Source: Euglena gracilis
Lineage: Eukaryota > Euglenida > Euglenophyceae > Euglenales
Assembly (NCBI GenBank): GCA_039621445.1
Contig: CP154955.1
Coordinates: 18,518,691 to 18,582,690 of the forward strand
DNA length: 64,000 nt
Direction of reading: 5' to 3'
Below the pieces are notes generated by a model. It was not told the DNA's origin and did no database searches. It saw nothing but the letters and a program-made list of their open reading frames with translations. Both the position numbers and the translations under genes were made by a program. Of this stretch, positions 38,967 to 64,000 are shown piece after piece. Positions within the stretch are counted from its first letter, which is position 1. Each line of letters opens with the position of its first letter.

Positions 38967-41900
38967 GCGCGCGCGTTGTGTGCGTGCGTGCGCGAATGCA
39001 CACGCGGTGGGTAGAGACAAAACCCAGACCTGCTGCCCTGGTTTCAAAGCATCCAGCGACACTGTTCCGTGTCCCAGGGGATCAGGGCTTTTGTTCTTCC
39101 CGTCGTAGTCCCACACACTCACCTGCAGACCATTGATGCCACACCACACAGATGCTGTCAGCAAAAAAGTTAAACTGCCCCCAAATAAAGAGAACCTCAA
39201 CCTTCATTTTAAGGCTCTGGGGTCCCCCCCCATGCAACCAGGCTGGCATGGGGTTCGGGGGAGACCCCAAAGCCTGAGGGGGGGGGGGGGGGAAAGCCAA
39301 CACTTCCGTGTTTCTGCATTAAGGAGAATTTTAAGACCCTCAGGGGGGGGGGGGGTGTTTGGTCAGAAAGTATTTTTGCTAATTTTGACATTTCAGAGCC
39401 ATGCCTGCCCAAATGGAACGGCCCCGTCCTGCACTGGGGGTTGCTGGCAAACCCGTTTAGACTGTACCCGTTCTGGCACCGAGTCGTCATCAGCACGAGT
39501 GACTGTCCACAGTCAAGTTCAAATTTATGCTCTTTCAAAGTTTGACCCATACATCGATTCCCCAAGGGCCCTTGATTAGGCGACTGAATGAAATCCTCCC
39601 TTTTTAAAAGGGGATACACAAAGAGGGCCAAACTTTTCAACCCTTTGTGCTTCAAATCGCGTTCCACTTCGAAGAAATGAATGCTTTCTGACACAATTGC
39701 CTCACCATTTCAAACCTGAACAAGAGGTTTTATAAGGTTTTCCCACAAATTAACAGACACTGCCCAGGAATCACACTGTGTGTATGCCAAACGTGTTCTG
39801 ACAGAGACATCAAATGGCATCAGCGCACGGTTTGGGAAGCGAGTGCATGCCACCCAGGCAGCCGGCCGCAGTCACCACGGTTTGGGAAAAAGACCTTTAA
39901 AACCCTGCACGTGGGCAACTGCAAGCGCTGTGCCCCAATCGCTGAAACACCTAAGCTATGCGCGCGTGCCTGCGTCCGTTCACTTGTTGTGACCCACTGT
40001 GTTGCGTTGCCTGTGAGCGGTTCCGTCGGCGTATTTGGTCAGTCAACAAGAGGCCGAGGCACACCTGAAGGAAGTGCGATGCGAGGGCGAAGGTGAACTC
40101 CTCCGGCCATTCCGGGGTGTCGGTGTTGGACAAGGTGCGGGTGCGCCGCGTCGTCCGCCTCACCCAGGGCTGACCGGGGAGTCCGGATGGCGGTGGGTCA
40201 ATCCCCCGCCCCCAAGAGGCGGGGGAGGTTGGCCTCCCACCAGCGCCGCCCCTCCCGGGAGGTGGCAGTTCAGAGGCTGGAAATTTTGGCCTGGCTGGAA
40301 AAAGGCTGCTGGTTGGCCCTCCCCCTGAGGTCTCCCGGCTCCCCCGGGAGACCTCAAGAATCAGCCCGCCTGGGGGTTCGTCGAACTGGGCAAGGTTGGG
40401 TTTTGGGTTTTGGGTCCCCCCCAGAATTTTGTTTTTGGGGTACCCCCAAAAACCCCAAAAATTGTATTTTTGGGACCCCCTGTTTGAAAAGAATTTTCCC
40501 ATCAACAAAGCCCTTTCTTCATGGCTTCTTTCAAGAAATTCTACAAAGCTGTGGTCAGGAGTTCAATACCAGATTTGCCCTCACCATGGAAAGGGCAATT
40601 GCACAAATGTTTGTTGTCCCGCGAAGCCATTGTTGACGGGGTTGTCGACCGTGTCGCTTGTGACCACATTGTCAAGGCCACGAATTTCGCAGCCACTGGC
40701 CTTCGATCTCATTGTAGAGATCAACACCCGAAGGAGTTTTTCTCAGTTGAAGGGTCAGAAGATCAAGGGTCTGGACAGATTGACATCCGACACTTTGGAA
40801 CTAAGGGTGATGCGGAAAAGCAGCAACGAGAGAAAGTTGTTCTAGCCTTCGCCCGCAATGGACTGCCTTACCGACTTATTGAGGAGGAATGTTTCCGGGA
40901 AGCATTTGGCCCCCAGATCCCCAAAAAGTTGGACAGAAAAGAGCTGGCTTTGGCAACAGAAATATTGCGAAAGAATACAGAGTTGCACCTTCGCAGGTGA
41001 ATTATTTTTGCTTCCTATGATTTTTTTGCGACAGGTTGCAAAGAAAGGACGTCTTCATGTTGGTTGACGGTGGAACATTGAATTGGAACCGCCGTTTCCC
41101 TTGGTTCAGAAGGCAAAACTTATTTTTGGAGAAGTATCCGTGTTCCTGGATTGAATTCTGTAGAAATTTTGAAGTAGTTACAAGCTGTTATTGCTGACTT
41201 GCAATCCAAAGATGTGTACGTGTTCTGCATTGTTGCAGACAACGCAAAAGCCTTCCAAAAAAACTGCAGGTTGCCCATCCCCCCAGAAAATGAAAATGAT
41301 TATTTTTCTTTGGACAGCGGCATTTGAAGAAACTGGTCGGCAAAGGATATCGTTCAGGTTGAAGACGAACCTCAAGAAGAAGATGACGATGGGTCTGAAG
41401 ACATTGATGCGTTCTACGAGGCTGTATCTGAGCTCATATCGACTGGAATCTTCTGCTATGCGCTGTGCGGCTCACTCTTTGCAGGTGTTCTCACTTGGGA
41501 GTTCACCAATATTTTTGCCCGCCACAGCTCGTTCTGAAAGACTTTCAGAAAGAGATTGCAGTTGTTGGCCTTGCTGTCGAGGGAATAGAGGCCAGGGGAT
41601 TTCGACACATGACCCCGTGGGTGAGCTTGATTGAATTGTGCGGGCCGAAGGCTCGGCAATTTGGTTATTTTTGGTCAGCCTGACCCCCCCCCCCCGTGAG
41701 TCCATAAGAGATCCTCTGATGGAAATACTTTTATTGGAGCATGCAAGCGCACCAGAGCGTGTCGCAAAGCTCGTGAACGCACAACTTGCCCCTGGAAAGG
41801 AGCCAAAACTTCTCAAACGAATTGGTAATAACCCCCCCCAAAAAATAAGACCCGGGTCTTATTTTTGGGTCCGTTGCTAGAAACCTCCAGGGGGGGTCTT

Positions 41901-44487
41901 ATTTTTGGTTTTTTTTTCTTGACCGACCCGGGCCCGGAAAAAAAAACATCATTTTTCAGGTTCCCAAAAACACTAAAAATTTTCCTTCGGCGCTTCGCGC
42001 AATGTGTAAATTTGTGCAAGTTGACATTTAGCATGTTTTTTGCACTTCAAGAATCTGAAATTTTTTTTGAAATTTCATCATTTTTGTGTGTGAAATTTGG
42101 ATTTTTGGCAATTTCTCAGGGAAAATTTTCACCGTCCCCGGCGCTTCATGCCGTCAGGGGGCGGGGGTCTTATTTTGGGGTGGGTCTTTATTTTGGGGGG
42201 GGGTTATTTTTGGGGGGGTCTTATTTGGGGGGGGGGGGGTTACAAGGTATTTCTTATTCAAAAATGTGTTGCGAATTTATCTTCCAAGGTGAAACACTTA
42301 CATTGATGCTTGGAAGGTTGCAATGGAGTTCAAACCTGTGATCTGTGCAATGGGGAACGTCATTGAGCAGAAACATTGGGACGCTTTTGAACGAGCTACC
42401 CTCCTCTGCGATCAGGTGACATTCTAACATTTTTTATGAATATGAAACGTCTATTCCACAGGTGGGTGTGGCAACAGACCGCCTTCAGGGTGACAATACA
42501 GCACAGTGACCTTGGCATCAGAATTGGACAACATCCAGAAAGTTCTGGGCAGCCTTTTGAGTGTCAATGGCATGAAACGAGCCGCAGAGCAAGCAAGCCG
42601 CTTATTCCAACTTCGGCTAGCAAAGAATGTTTCAGTGTTTCAAGTATGCTCTCCCTTGATAATACTTGCCTGCATTTGTGAAAAAACATTCCTTCGGATT
42701 CTTGGACCCAGCTGTGAACCAGCAAGAAGCAGGGTTTGATATAAGGACAGGTGGGGGGGGTCCGGACCCCCCCTGCGGGCCAGGAGGGGGGGGGGGGGGG
42801 GGGGACACCCCCCCCCCACCTAAACAGTTGAGCGGTCTGGGTGACCGAAAATTTTTGACCCCCCAAAACGACCAAAAGTGCCATTTTGGGCACTTTTTGG
42901 GCAAAAATGTGACAAAAATGCAAAAAAAATTTTCGGCGCAAAGCGCCGGAGGAAAAAAATGACCCTTTTGGGGGGGGTCCCGGGTACCCCCCGAGGGTCG
43001 GTCCGGACCCCCCTGGCAGGTGGGGGGGGGGGGTCCGGACCCCCCCTGCGGGCCAGGAGGGGGGGGGGGGACACCCCCCCACCTAAACCATGTACGCCCT
43101 CCTTATATCAAACCCTGGCAAGAAGCCTTCACCGATGAGGAAAGGCAGAATTTGGTGCACATGGTCACCGCCTTTGCCAAGGCCAATGCAGATCGGCACA
43201 AGGAGAAATTCAACGAGATGTCTTTTGCAGGCAAAAAATCAACATACATACAAATTGATGCCTCTTCCCCATTGCCTGTTGCACAGGTCAACTCGGACGA
43301 TTCCTTGTGCGCCCTGTGGTGCCATCGGACCGGTACGCCGAGTTTTGGTCGGCTGATCAAGGTTAAACATAAATTTCATGTGCCAAATTGCAGGTGAGTG
43401 TATGGAAAATAAGCCTACCGGAAGACAAAAAAAGCATCAGTTCTACCAATTTCCTTTGGAAAGAACGGAATGGCTCCACAACCAAAATCGATAATCTAAG
43501 AATGGCTTTTCGTGCCATTTCTGGCATTCCTCTCCCCTCTGTGAACAATTCCACAAAAATGCACCACACGGTCGGCACTTTTTGTGTTCTTCTGTCGGGA
43601 GGATACATGTTGCGGTGATCCACCTTGTCGACAAAGCGACCTCCTGGTTTGAGCTGCCCCAGTTTGCGTTAGTCCTTGGGGAGGCGGCAGTGACGGAGGT
43701 GGCTGTGGAAAGGAGCTTCTCCGTCGAGGGGAATGCGTTCACCAAGTTGCGTTCCCGTCTGACCTCCTCGCACTGTGAGGCACAGCTGTGGTTGTCCATC
43801 AACTATGTGCCTGTGATGTTTCCCAAAAAGGCGGATGAGACTGCCAGGCGCCGCGTAGCGGTGCGTGAGAAGCGTCGCTGTGACCAGCAAGCTTTGATTG
43901 ACGAGCTGCTTTCGAAGCGCCGTAAATGATGACCTTCGGAACAGAACTCATGGCAAGGGCCAGTGTTCTTCATGTGGTCGACTATTGTTTGCCGTGGTTT
44001 TCTCTCATCGTCAATGGAGACCCAAAATTTTGATTTTTGGGTACCCCCCCCCAAAAAATTTGGGCCGATTTTGGGACCCCAAAAAAAATACAAAACCAAA
44101 ACCCAACCTTGAACTAGGTGCGAAACGAAAGCAGCAAGCAAAAGTTCGATGCTTTTTACCCGAAATTTGAGCTGGCCAGTTCTTTTCTGGCGCATTTTGC
44201 CCATTTTTTGGCCATTTTTCTTTTATTTTGTCGGCTGCAAATAGGTACTATAGAGCTCGTCGATGGGGAGGGGGTCCCGGGGTGGGAAAAAAAAAGGCTA
44301 CTAGGTGGCTGGACCTCCATGAGATGGCGTGCCCTTCAGGTTCCCTGCCCCGGTTCCCGGAAGTCCTGGTCAGCGCTGGCCCCGCAGAGAGCTCCACGAA
44401 GGGGTCGTTGCCGTCCCGGTCCCGCTGGGGGAGGGCCCGGGCGCGCAGCTGCCGGACCGTGAGGGTCGCCATCGATGGCGGGGGCAG
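32032..44487 (-). CDS. gene B: C2 domain fused to EndoU endoribonuclease
   Basis: C2 exons: about 44340-44487, 40065-40169, 39030-39122, about 37679-37796. EndoU exons: about 37148-37237, 36707-36771, 36150-36269, 35412-35504, 34890-35001, 34419-34493, 32825-32985 and 32032-32202 (TGA). Most junctions I could test keep the frame: the three C2 exons from 40169 to 37796, and EndoU from 36771 to the stop. Two joins remain unsettled (44.3 to 40.2 kb, and 37.1 to 36.8 kb). EndoU enzymes (XendoU/PP11 family) cut RNA at uridines, usually Mn2+-dependent, leaving 2',3'-cyclic phosphates. The C2 module may tether the enzyme to membrane or a partner; this is inference. Exons at 45.7-47.5 kb could be its N-terminus, or the 44.4-kb exon, which contains an ATG, could be first. 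A hAT transposon sits in the 44.3-40.2 kb intron. Confidence 0.78.
33435..33750. mobile_element. foldback element, word CTTATAACCCCC
   Basis: CCACACTTATA at the left and GGTTATAAGTGG at the right form inverted ends. CTTATAACCCCC-type words and the 14-bp segment GACCACCAAACAGA (left variant CAACCACCAAACCG) recur near both ends. Lies in an intron of gene B. Confidence 0.55.
33809..34263. mobile_element. foldback element with paired ATCACTC...GAGTGAT palindromes
   Basis: Each end is itself a palindrome of about 37 bp: ATCACTCGACTTGGCC with AGCCAAGAAGAGTGAT at the left, ATCACTCCACTTGGCC with AGCCAAATAGAGTGAT at the right. The core is AT-rich with a short coding-like artefact. No clean target duplication. 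In an intron of gene B. Confidence 0.62.
35105..35217. mobile_element. 113-bp hAT-like element filled by a minisatellite
   Basis: Inverted ends CAAGCACCTA / TAGGTGCTTG, perfect 8-bp duplication GTTGCGGG (35097-35104 and 35218-35225). The interior is seven or eight copies of TTTTAGGCCA or TTTTAGGTCA. Lies between two EndoU exons of gene B. Confidence 0.9.
36357..36530. repeat. minisatellite of GCATGAGT-type units
   Basis: About seventeen 9- to 10-bp units such as TTGCATGAG, TAGCATGAG and TGGCATGAG in tandem, inside an intron of gene B. Confidence 0.9.
37930..38995. repeat. GT/GCGT/GCGGT array of 1.07 kb
   Basis: Mixed (GT)n, (GCGT)n, GCGGT and GGGTGCGT units. It fills the intron between two C2 exons of gene B (39030 and 37796); in gene sense it is CA-rich. 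Multi-hundred-codon frames on both strands are artefacts. Confidence 0.97.
41831..42240. mobile_element. TA-flanked element, word AAAAATAAGACCC, nested in the hAT
   Basis: Flanked by TA (41829-41830 and 42241-42242). Ends ACCCCCCCC and GGGGGGGT. The word AAAAATAAGACCC or its complement GGGTCTTATTTTT recurs at both ends, and the core has CGGCGCTTCGCGC. The core and words align in reverse orientation with 58932-59385, so the two are copies of one family. Confidence 0.78.
42730..43117. mobile_element. hAT-like miniature element inserted in the hAT transposase gene
   Basis: Perfect 18-bp inverted ends CAGGGTTTGATATAAGGA (42730-42747) and its complement (43100-43117), with a perfect 8-bp duplication GCAAGAAG at 42722-42729 and 43118-43125. 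Inside, a GTCCGGACCCCCC/CCACCTAAAC module is present at both sides of an AT-rich core with CGGCGCAAAGCGCCG. Conceptual removal of the element plus one duplication joins two open frames of the transposase (FGFLDPAVNQQE with FTDEERQNLV). Confidence 0.95.
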
Positions 44488-44810
44488 CTGCGAGGCGGAG
44501 GGGAGAGGGGGACCGGCAATGGTCCCAGCATTTGGCCGGGCGAGGGTTTGGTCGGCCCCATTCACCGGCCCGAACCGAAAGCCGGCCGGAGCCATCCTCC
44601 GACGGGTGGCGACCATCCCGGGGAGCCGCAACGTGGGTCGTGGCGTCAAACACTTGGGCCCCGACCGCCATTCCGCAACATCCAGCGTTCCCTGCCTGTC
44701 CCCCCCTCTCCTTTGTGCCTCCACCTTGCCGGGTTGGCCCGTCAGTAGCGCATCCGGCCAACTTGTCCCACCGTCCCACTGCACCATCCAGCATCGCCCC
44801 CCCCCCCAAC

Positions 44811-45249
44811 CAGGCCATTGCTTAAGGTCCGGGGGGGGGGAGGGGGTCCACTGGCTAGCTGTAGCCTTTTTGCTAGGCACTGGATAAAAGCTAGACCGCC
44901 GACTGGAAAAAAAAATTGTGGTGCTGCGCTCCGAGGTGGAAATTAGGCTTTTAATGTACTTTTTGGTTAATTTTTGTTCAAAAAAAAATCCTAAAAAAAA
45001 TGTCCAGAAATGGACATTTTGGCCAGTTTAGGAGTTCAAAAAAAATCGGCGCTTCGCACCGGTCACTGGAAAATTTCCCCACTGGCCAGTCCTGCTAACA
45101 GACCCCCCTTAGATGCACTTTGGCTTCTGTCTGGTTTAAGGGCTGGCGCCAGACAGACCCCCCCAGGATAAGAAGAATAAGAAATGGCCAAATGTGGACC
45201 AGCTTCAGCCTACCCCCCCCCCCGGTACTGCGAACACTTACAATGGCCT
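44811..45249. mobile_element. hAT-like element, copy 1 of the tandem pair
   Basis: Left end CAGGCCATTGCTTAAGG, right end CACTTACAATGGCCT, a diverged inverted repeat. Flanks CCCCCAAC and CCCCAAC agree. The internal core (GGCGCTTCGCACCGGTCACT, GTGGAAATTAGG) aligns with copy 2 next door. Confidence 0.68.
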
Positions 45250-45255
45250 CCCCAA

Positions 45256-45682
45256 CAGGCTTTTGCTTAAGGACCCCCGGGGGGGGGGGGGTACTGGCTA
45301 GCCAATCGGCTACACACTGGAAAAAATGGACTAGCTAGCCCCCCCCGGGGGGGGGGGGGGGGGTTCGGGGGTCCCCCCAAATGGAAAAAAAAAATTTCCT
45401 CCGGCGCTGTGTGCGCCGAGGTGGAAATGAGGTTTTTTATAGGTTTTTGGCTGATTTTGTTCCAAAAATTCCCAAAAATGGCCAAAAACGGGCATTTTTG
45501 GCCATTTTTGGGGGTCCCAAAAAATTTTCTGGCGCTGCGCCGGTCACTGGAAAGAAGAATTCCACTAGCTAGCCCTGCTAGCAGACCCCCCACCCTGGGG
45601 GGGGGGGTCTGCTAGAAATCCCACTAGCCAAATTTGGAGCACCCCCCCCCGGGGTTACTGCAATCCCTTAAGCAGAAGCCTG
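45256..45682. mobile_element. hAT-like element, copy 2 of the tandem pair
   Basis: Inverted ends CAGGCTTTTGCTTAAGG and CCTTAAGCAGAAGCCTG, perfect 8-bp duplication CTCCCCAA (45248-45255 and 45683-45690). Words GCTAGC and GCTAGCAGACCCCCC recur near both ends around a core with GGCGCTGCGCCGGTCACT. Length 427 bp. Confidence 0.92.
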
Positions 45683-45710
45683 CTCCCCAACCCCCCTGGA
45701 TGACCGTTTG

Positions 45711-47520
45711 CAATTGCTGCCCCGCGATGGGGGCGCCGAGAAGGAGGGAAAGTCCAGCTCCTCAAACCATCGCACGAATGCCCAGCTTTCGCACGAATGC
45801 CCCATGGAGTGCAATCATGGCAAAAGGTGACCACGTGCAGCCGCGGTGTTGTGTGGCGCTGGTGCGACGCTCTGCTCTGCCCCGCGCGCCTCTCCATGCA
45901 AATAGCCCCAGCCGTTCGATATATAAACAAGGGCAGGTGGGTCGGACCAGTCGGAGCAGCCTACCAGAGCTGATGGGGCTGTGCGTGAGCGGTACGTGAC
46001 TGGTGTGTGACCAGTGCGTGACTGGTGTGTGACCTAGTGTGTGACCAGTGCCTGACCCAGTGTGGCAGAGGGCTGAGCTTGCGGGGCGGCGCTGGCCACC
46101 GCCTCCAGCAGGTCCCCGACCGCCCGTGGCACGCTGTGGTACACCGCGAGGGACTCCGCGACGCACGCCACACAGCGCCGCCACGCTGCCTCAGGCAGGT
46201 GGGTCGGCGGCCGCACTCGGTGCGGTGGGCCCCATGCGTACAGCCGGCAATGGCACAGCAGCTCGGGGGATTCTCCCGGGCCATATGGTGGCATCCGGCT
46301 ACCCCCAACCCTGACTTGAACCCTAACCTGCGGGGTAGCCATGCCCCACATCTCTCCTATAGCAAACTCTTTGGCTCCCACTCCACCCCATCCATTCCAC
46401 CCGCCATCGCATTGTCCAGGTGGAAACCGCCGGGGGGGGGGGGGGGTCGGCACAACCCAAAAGGGCTTCCGCAGGTGGGTGGCCCCGCTTTTGTCACGGA
46501 AGTCGACGTCCCACGGGCCCTGTTGGAAGCCAGGCCGAGCTGCAGCGACCGAGCATCCAAATGGACTCACTCACAAGCCAGCATCTTATGAGTGACAACT
46601 CAAAAGGCCAAGAAATGTGGAAACCAAAACGCAATAGGCATCCCCTCAGTGCCGGGAAAAAAAACCTACTGTTTCCCTAAGAGGCCAGCTCAGAGATACA
46701 TTGAACTCCTGCCACGGTGCAGGTGGTTCATCTCGATGGAAAAAAAAGCTGCCGGGAAGCACCGGGAAATTCACAATAATGTGGTGCCGTCCATTCCGAC
46801 GGATGCTTCCCAATGAAGCGAGGTGAGCCACACCTCCTTCACGGTGATATCCGCAACGAAACAGACCCGCTCCTGGTCAGAAAGCCCGTCCAGGCCTCGG
46901 GGGGCATTTTTGTGGGAAAGCAGGTGTTGTCTGGCGTCTGGAACGCGGGTGTGGTCAGAGGTGGGGGTGGACCCCATCTGGCACTTGAAAACCTCCCGGG
47001 CCATCTCTCTGTCTTCCCCCCCCCCCCTCGGCTGTTGCTTCTCCATTCTCTTGGTGTAGGGTGTCCTGGGTACTCCTTGCGATGAGGTGGTCATTCATGA
47101 GATGTTGATCCGCAGCGCCTGCCCACTGCCCCGCCAAGCCACAAGGCTGCTGTCTGCTGTCTCGGGCCTCTTTGGTTGGACTAGCCGTGGCCTGCCGCAA
47201 CCCAACCAGAATGCCCGTTTTGATTGGGGCACGGCTGGATGAAAACCTCACACGAGGGTGTTAGGCGGCACCCTGGTCTTAGAAGTTAGGGAGGGTTCTG
47301 GCCCGGGAAACGATGCCCATCCGAAACGCCCGTTTTTGGCGTGCACACTTACCCTGCAGTGTGGGCGGGGGGGGGGGGGCAACCTTAGTGGGCGAAGGGG
47401 GGGGGGGAGGGGGGGGAGGGCCACGGCCCCGGGGCCTGGCCGACAGCCGCAGCCGGAAGCACGCCGCCAGCCGCACCTCCGCCACCCACCGGCGGGGTTC
47501 CGCGGCAGAGCGTCGCTCAA
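45711..47520 (-). CDS. unassigned minus-strand exons between genes A and B
   Basis: Four exon-like segments share the orientation and composition of genes A-C. About 47360-47520 reads PRRWVAEVRLAACFRLRLSA. About 46830-46893 reads GLDGLSDQERVCFVADITVK with a GTGTGG donor. About 46075-46290 reads RCVACVAESLAVYHSVPRAV and looks like a helical bundle. About 45711-45790 reads WFEELDFPSFSAPIAGQQLQ. They could be the N-terminal part of gene B, a separate small gene, or the end of gene A if the stop at 47874 is not used. Phases were not resolved. No family recognised. Confidence 0.45.
45985..46065. repeat. minisatellite GGTCACGCACT, orientation 2
   Basis: Tandem CTGGTGTGTGACCAGTGCGT units, the reverse complement of the minisatellite at 27160-27350. 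Confidence 0.8.
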
Positions 47521-47873
47521 CGACCCACCGAGGGTCCAGCTCGCTGGAAAGTTTTTGGGGCTGGCGAGGAAAAGGCGGCGGGCAGACCCGGCTGGAACTG
47601 GTCGAACCAGGAACCAAAGAATTGAAACTTCAAAAGAAAACAAAAAAACTGCCAATTGTGGTAAAAAAAATCGATTTTTGACCCAAAATTTGAGATGACC
47701 AGCCCTTTCCCAACCCCTTTTGCCCTTTTTGACCCATTTCGACCCTAGCACCCCGAAAGCCAAAAACACATCACCATCCCGGCCGCCCTTTGGGCAGCTG
47801 CAGAATGAAGTTGCCTGGACTCCCGCCCCAGGAGGGTGGGGTGCCCCCTTGGCGTTGCTTGAGCCCCTCCGGC

Positions 47874-63954
<16,081 letters not shown>

Positions 63955-64000
63955 CTGGGTGTGAGGGGGACTCGCACCACAGCATTAGGAAGACGTGATT

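Larger units (their letters stand above)
40521..43929 (+). pseudogene. hAT transposase gene with tiny introns
   Basis: The ATG at 40521 opens a 158-codon exon with a BED-finger-like Cys/His region (ATGLRSHCRDQHP) and the hAT segment LAFARNGLPYRLIEEECFRE. Later blocks are CIVADNAKAFQK (RNase-H-like Asp), CAAHSLQ joined across an intron to LVLKDFQKEIA, VAMEFKPVICAMGNVIEQ, and the C-terminal dimerisation block VAVERSFSVEGNAFTKLRSR, ending in TGA at 43927-43929. Introns supported by frame continuity are 40997-41034 (38 bp), 41485-41527 (43 bp) and 42416-42461 (46 bp). Possible defects are an in-frame TAG near 41173, a one-base frame break near 42505 and two nested elements, so the copy is probably dead. 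hAT transposases excise and insert elements with 8-bp target duplications. Confidence 0.82.
40391..44111 (+). mobile_element. hAT DNA transposon (decayed, with nested insertions)
   Basis: Inverted ends CAAGGTTGGGTTTTGG (40391) and CCAAAACCCAACCTTG (ending 44111). The flanks share AACTGGG / AACTAGG, a near-duplication of 7-8 bp with one mismatch. Just inside both ends are iterated TTTTTGGG(G)TACCCCC-type words, as expected for subterminal transposase-binding sites of hAT elements. Length 3.72 kb including two nested elements (41831-42240 and 42730-43117). It lies in an intron of gene B in the opposite orientation. Confidence 0.85.
37679..44487 (-). other. C2 domain of gene B
   Basis: MATLTVRQLRARALPQRDRD with GNDPFVELSAG is a textbook C2 start with the D-x-x-G-N-D-P-F motif. 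WVRRTTRRTRTLSNTDTPEW then EEFTFALASHFLQ carries the P-x-W-x-E-x-F signature. VSVWDYDGKNKSPDPLGHGT supplies acidic loop residues. VKLDSGGLLEMQIV is the last strand. Aspartates in both loops (QRDRDGND, WDYDGKNKSPD) make calcium binding plausible, unlike most C2 domains of gene C. The exons after the first join in phase 0. Confidence 0.88.

Noticed and set aside
37620-39200. Long frames translated as THTHT or CVCVR repeats at 6.1, 37.9, 51.7 and 53.4 kb
   Set aside because: They are translations of GT/GCGT arrays. Only the flanking C2 residues near 39.1 and 37.7 kb are real exon sequence.
44228-44887. 219-codon plus-strand ORF opposite the C2 exon of gene B
   Set aside because: The minus frame gives a clear C2 domain with a good acceptor. 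The plus ORF is its shadow.

Overview
The window is nuclear DNA of a eukaryote, most likely a repeat-rich alga or other protist; I cannot name the lineage. The evidence is short GC-rich exons (about 40-230 bp) bounded by GT...AG, introns of hundreds of bases to several kb, phases that match when neighbouring exons are joined, and abundant cut-and-paste transposons and microsatellites. There are no bacterial-style operons, rRNA genes or CRISPR arrays. I did not recognise a tRNA gene.

Most readable coding sequence is on the minus strand. Gene C (29893 down to 14202) encodes a protein with about four C2 domains and a short C-terminal coiled coil. Gene B (about 44.5 kb, possibly from 47.5 kb, down to 32032) encodes a C2 domain followed by a complete EndoU endoribonuclease domain with all three catalytic residues. 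Gene A (from beyond or near the right edge, about 63.95 kb, down to an apparent stop at 47874) has a C2-like start followed by helix-rich exons I do not recognise. C2 domains bind lipid or protein and EndoU cuts RNA, so B looks like a membrane- or scaffold-targeted RNase. The genes lie head to tail, but co-regulation cannot be read from the sequence.

The plus strand carries two decayed mobile genes: a tyrosine recombinase element (about 10.08-12.33 kb) with a 2A-like motif at the start of its first ORF, and a hAT transposon (40391-44111) lying in a gene B intron. The hAT gene has very small introns (38-46 bp) and has itself been hit by two smaller elements. Weak plus-strand coding candidates lie at 0.6-8.5 kb and 55.6-61 kb.

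The rest is repeats. At least nine non-autonomous elements can be delimited to the base or nearly so from terminal inverted repeats and target duplications: several hAT-like with 8-bp duplications, others flanked by TA. Many carry a private short word repeated near both ends, runs of C or G, and an AT-rich core, often with a small GGCGC...GCGCC hairpin. A separate family of palindromes with a TTTGCGCAAATGCGC-type core and arms that differ between copies yet stay self-complementary is dense from 55.4 to 61.9 kb. Large microsatellites, including a 3.1-kb ACAT/ACAG/GCAT array, fill introns.

Layout: 0-9 kb weak plus-strand exons and repeats; 9.0-9.4 TA-flanked element; 10.1-12.3 recombinase element; 12.4-14.2 AT-rich, nothing identified; 14.2-29.9 gene C; 30-32 intergenic repeats; 32.0-44.5 gene B with the hAT insertion; 44.8-47.5 two tandem elements and unassigned exons; 47.9-64 gene A with many repeats.
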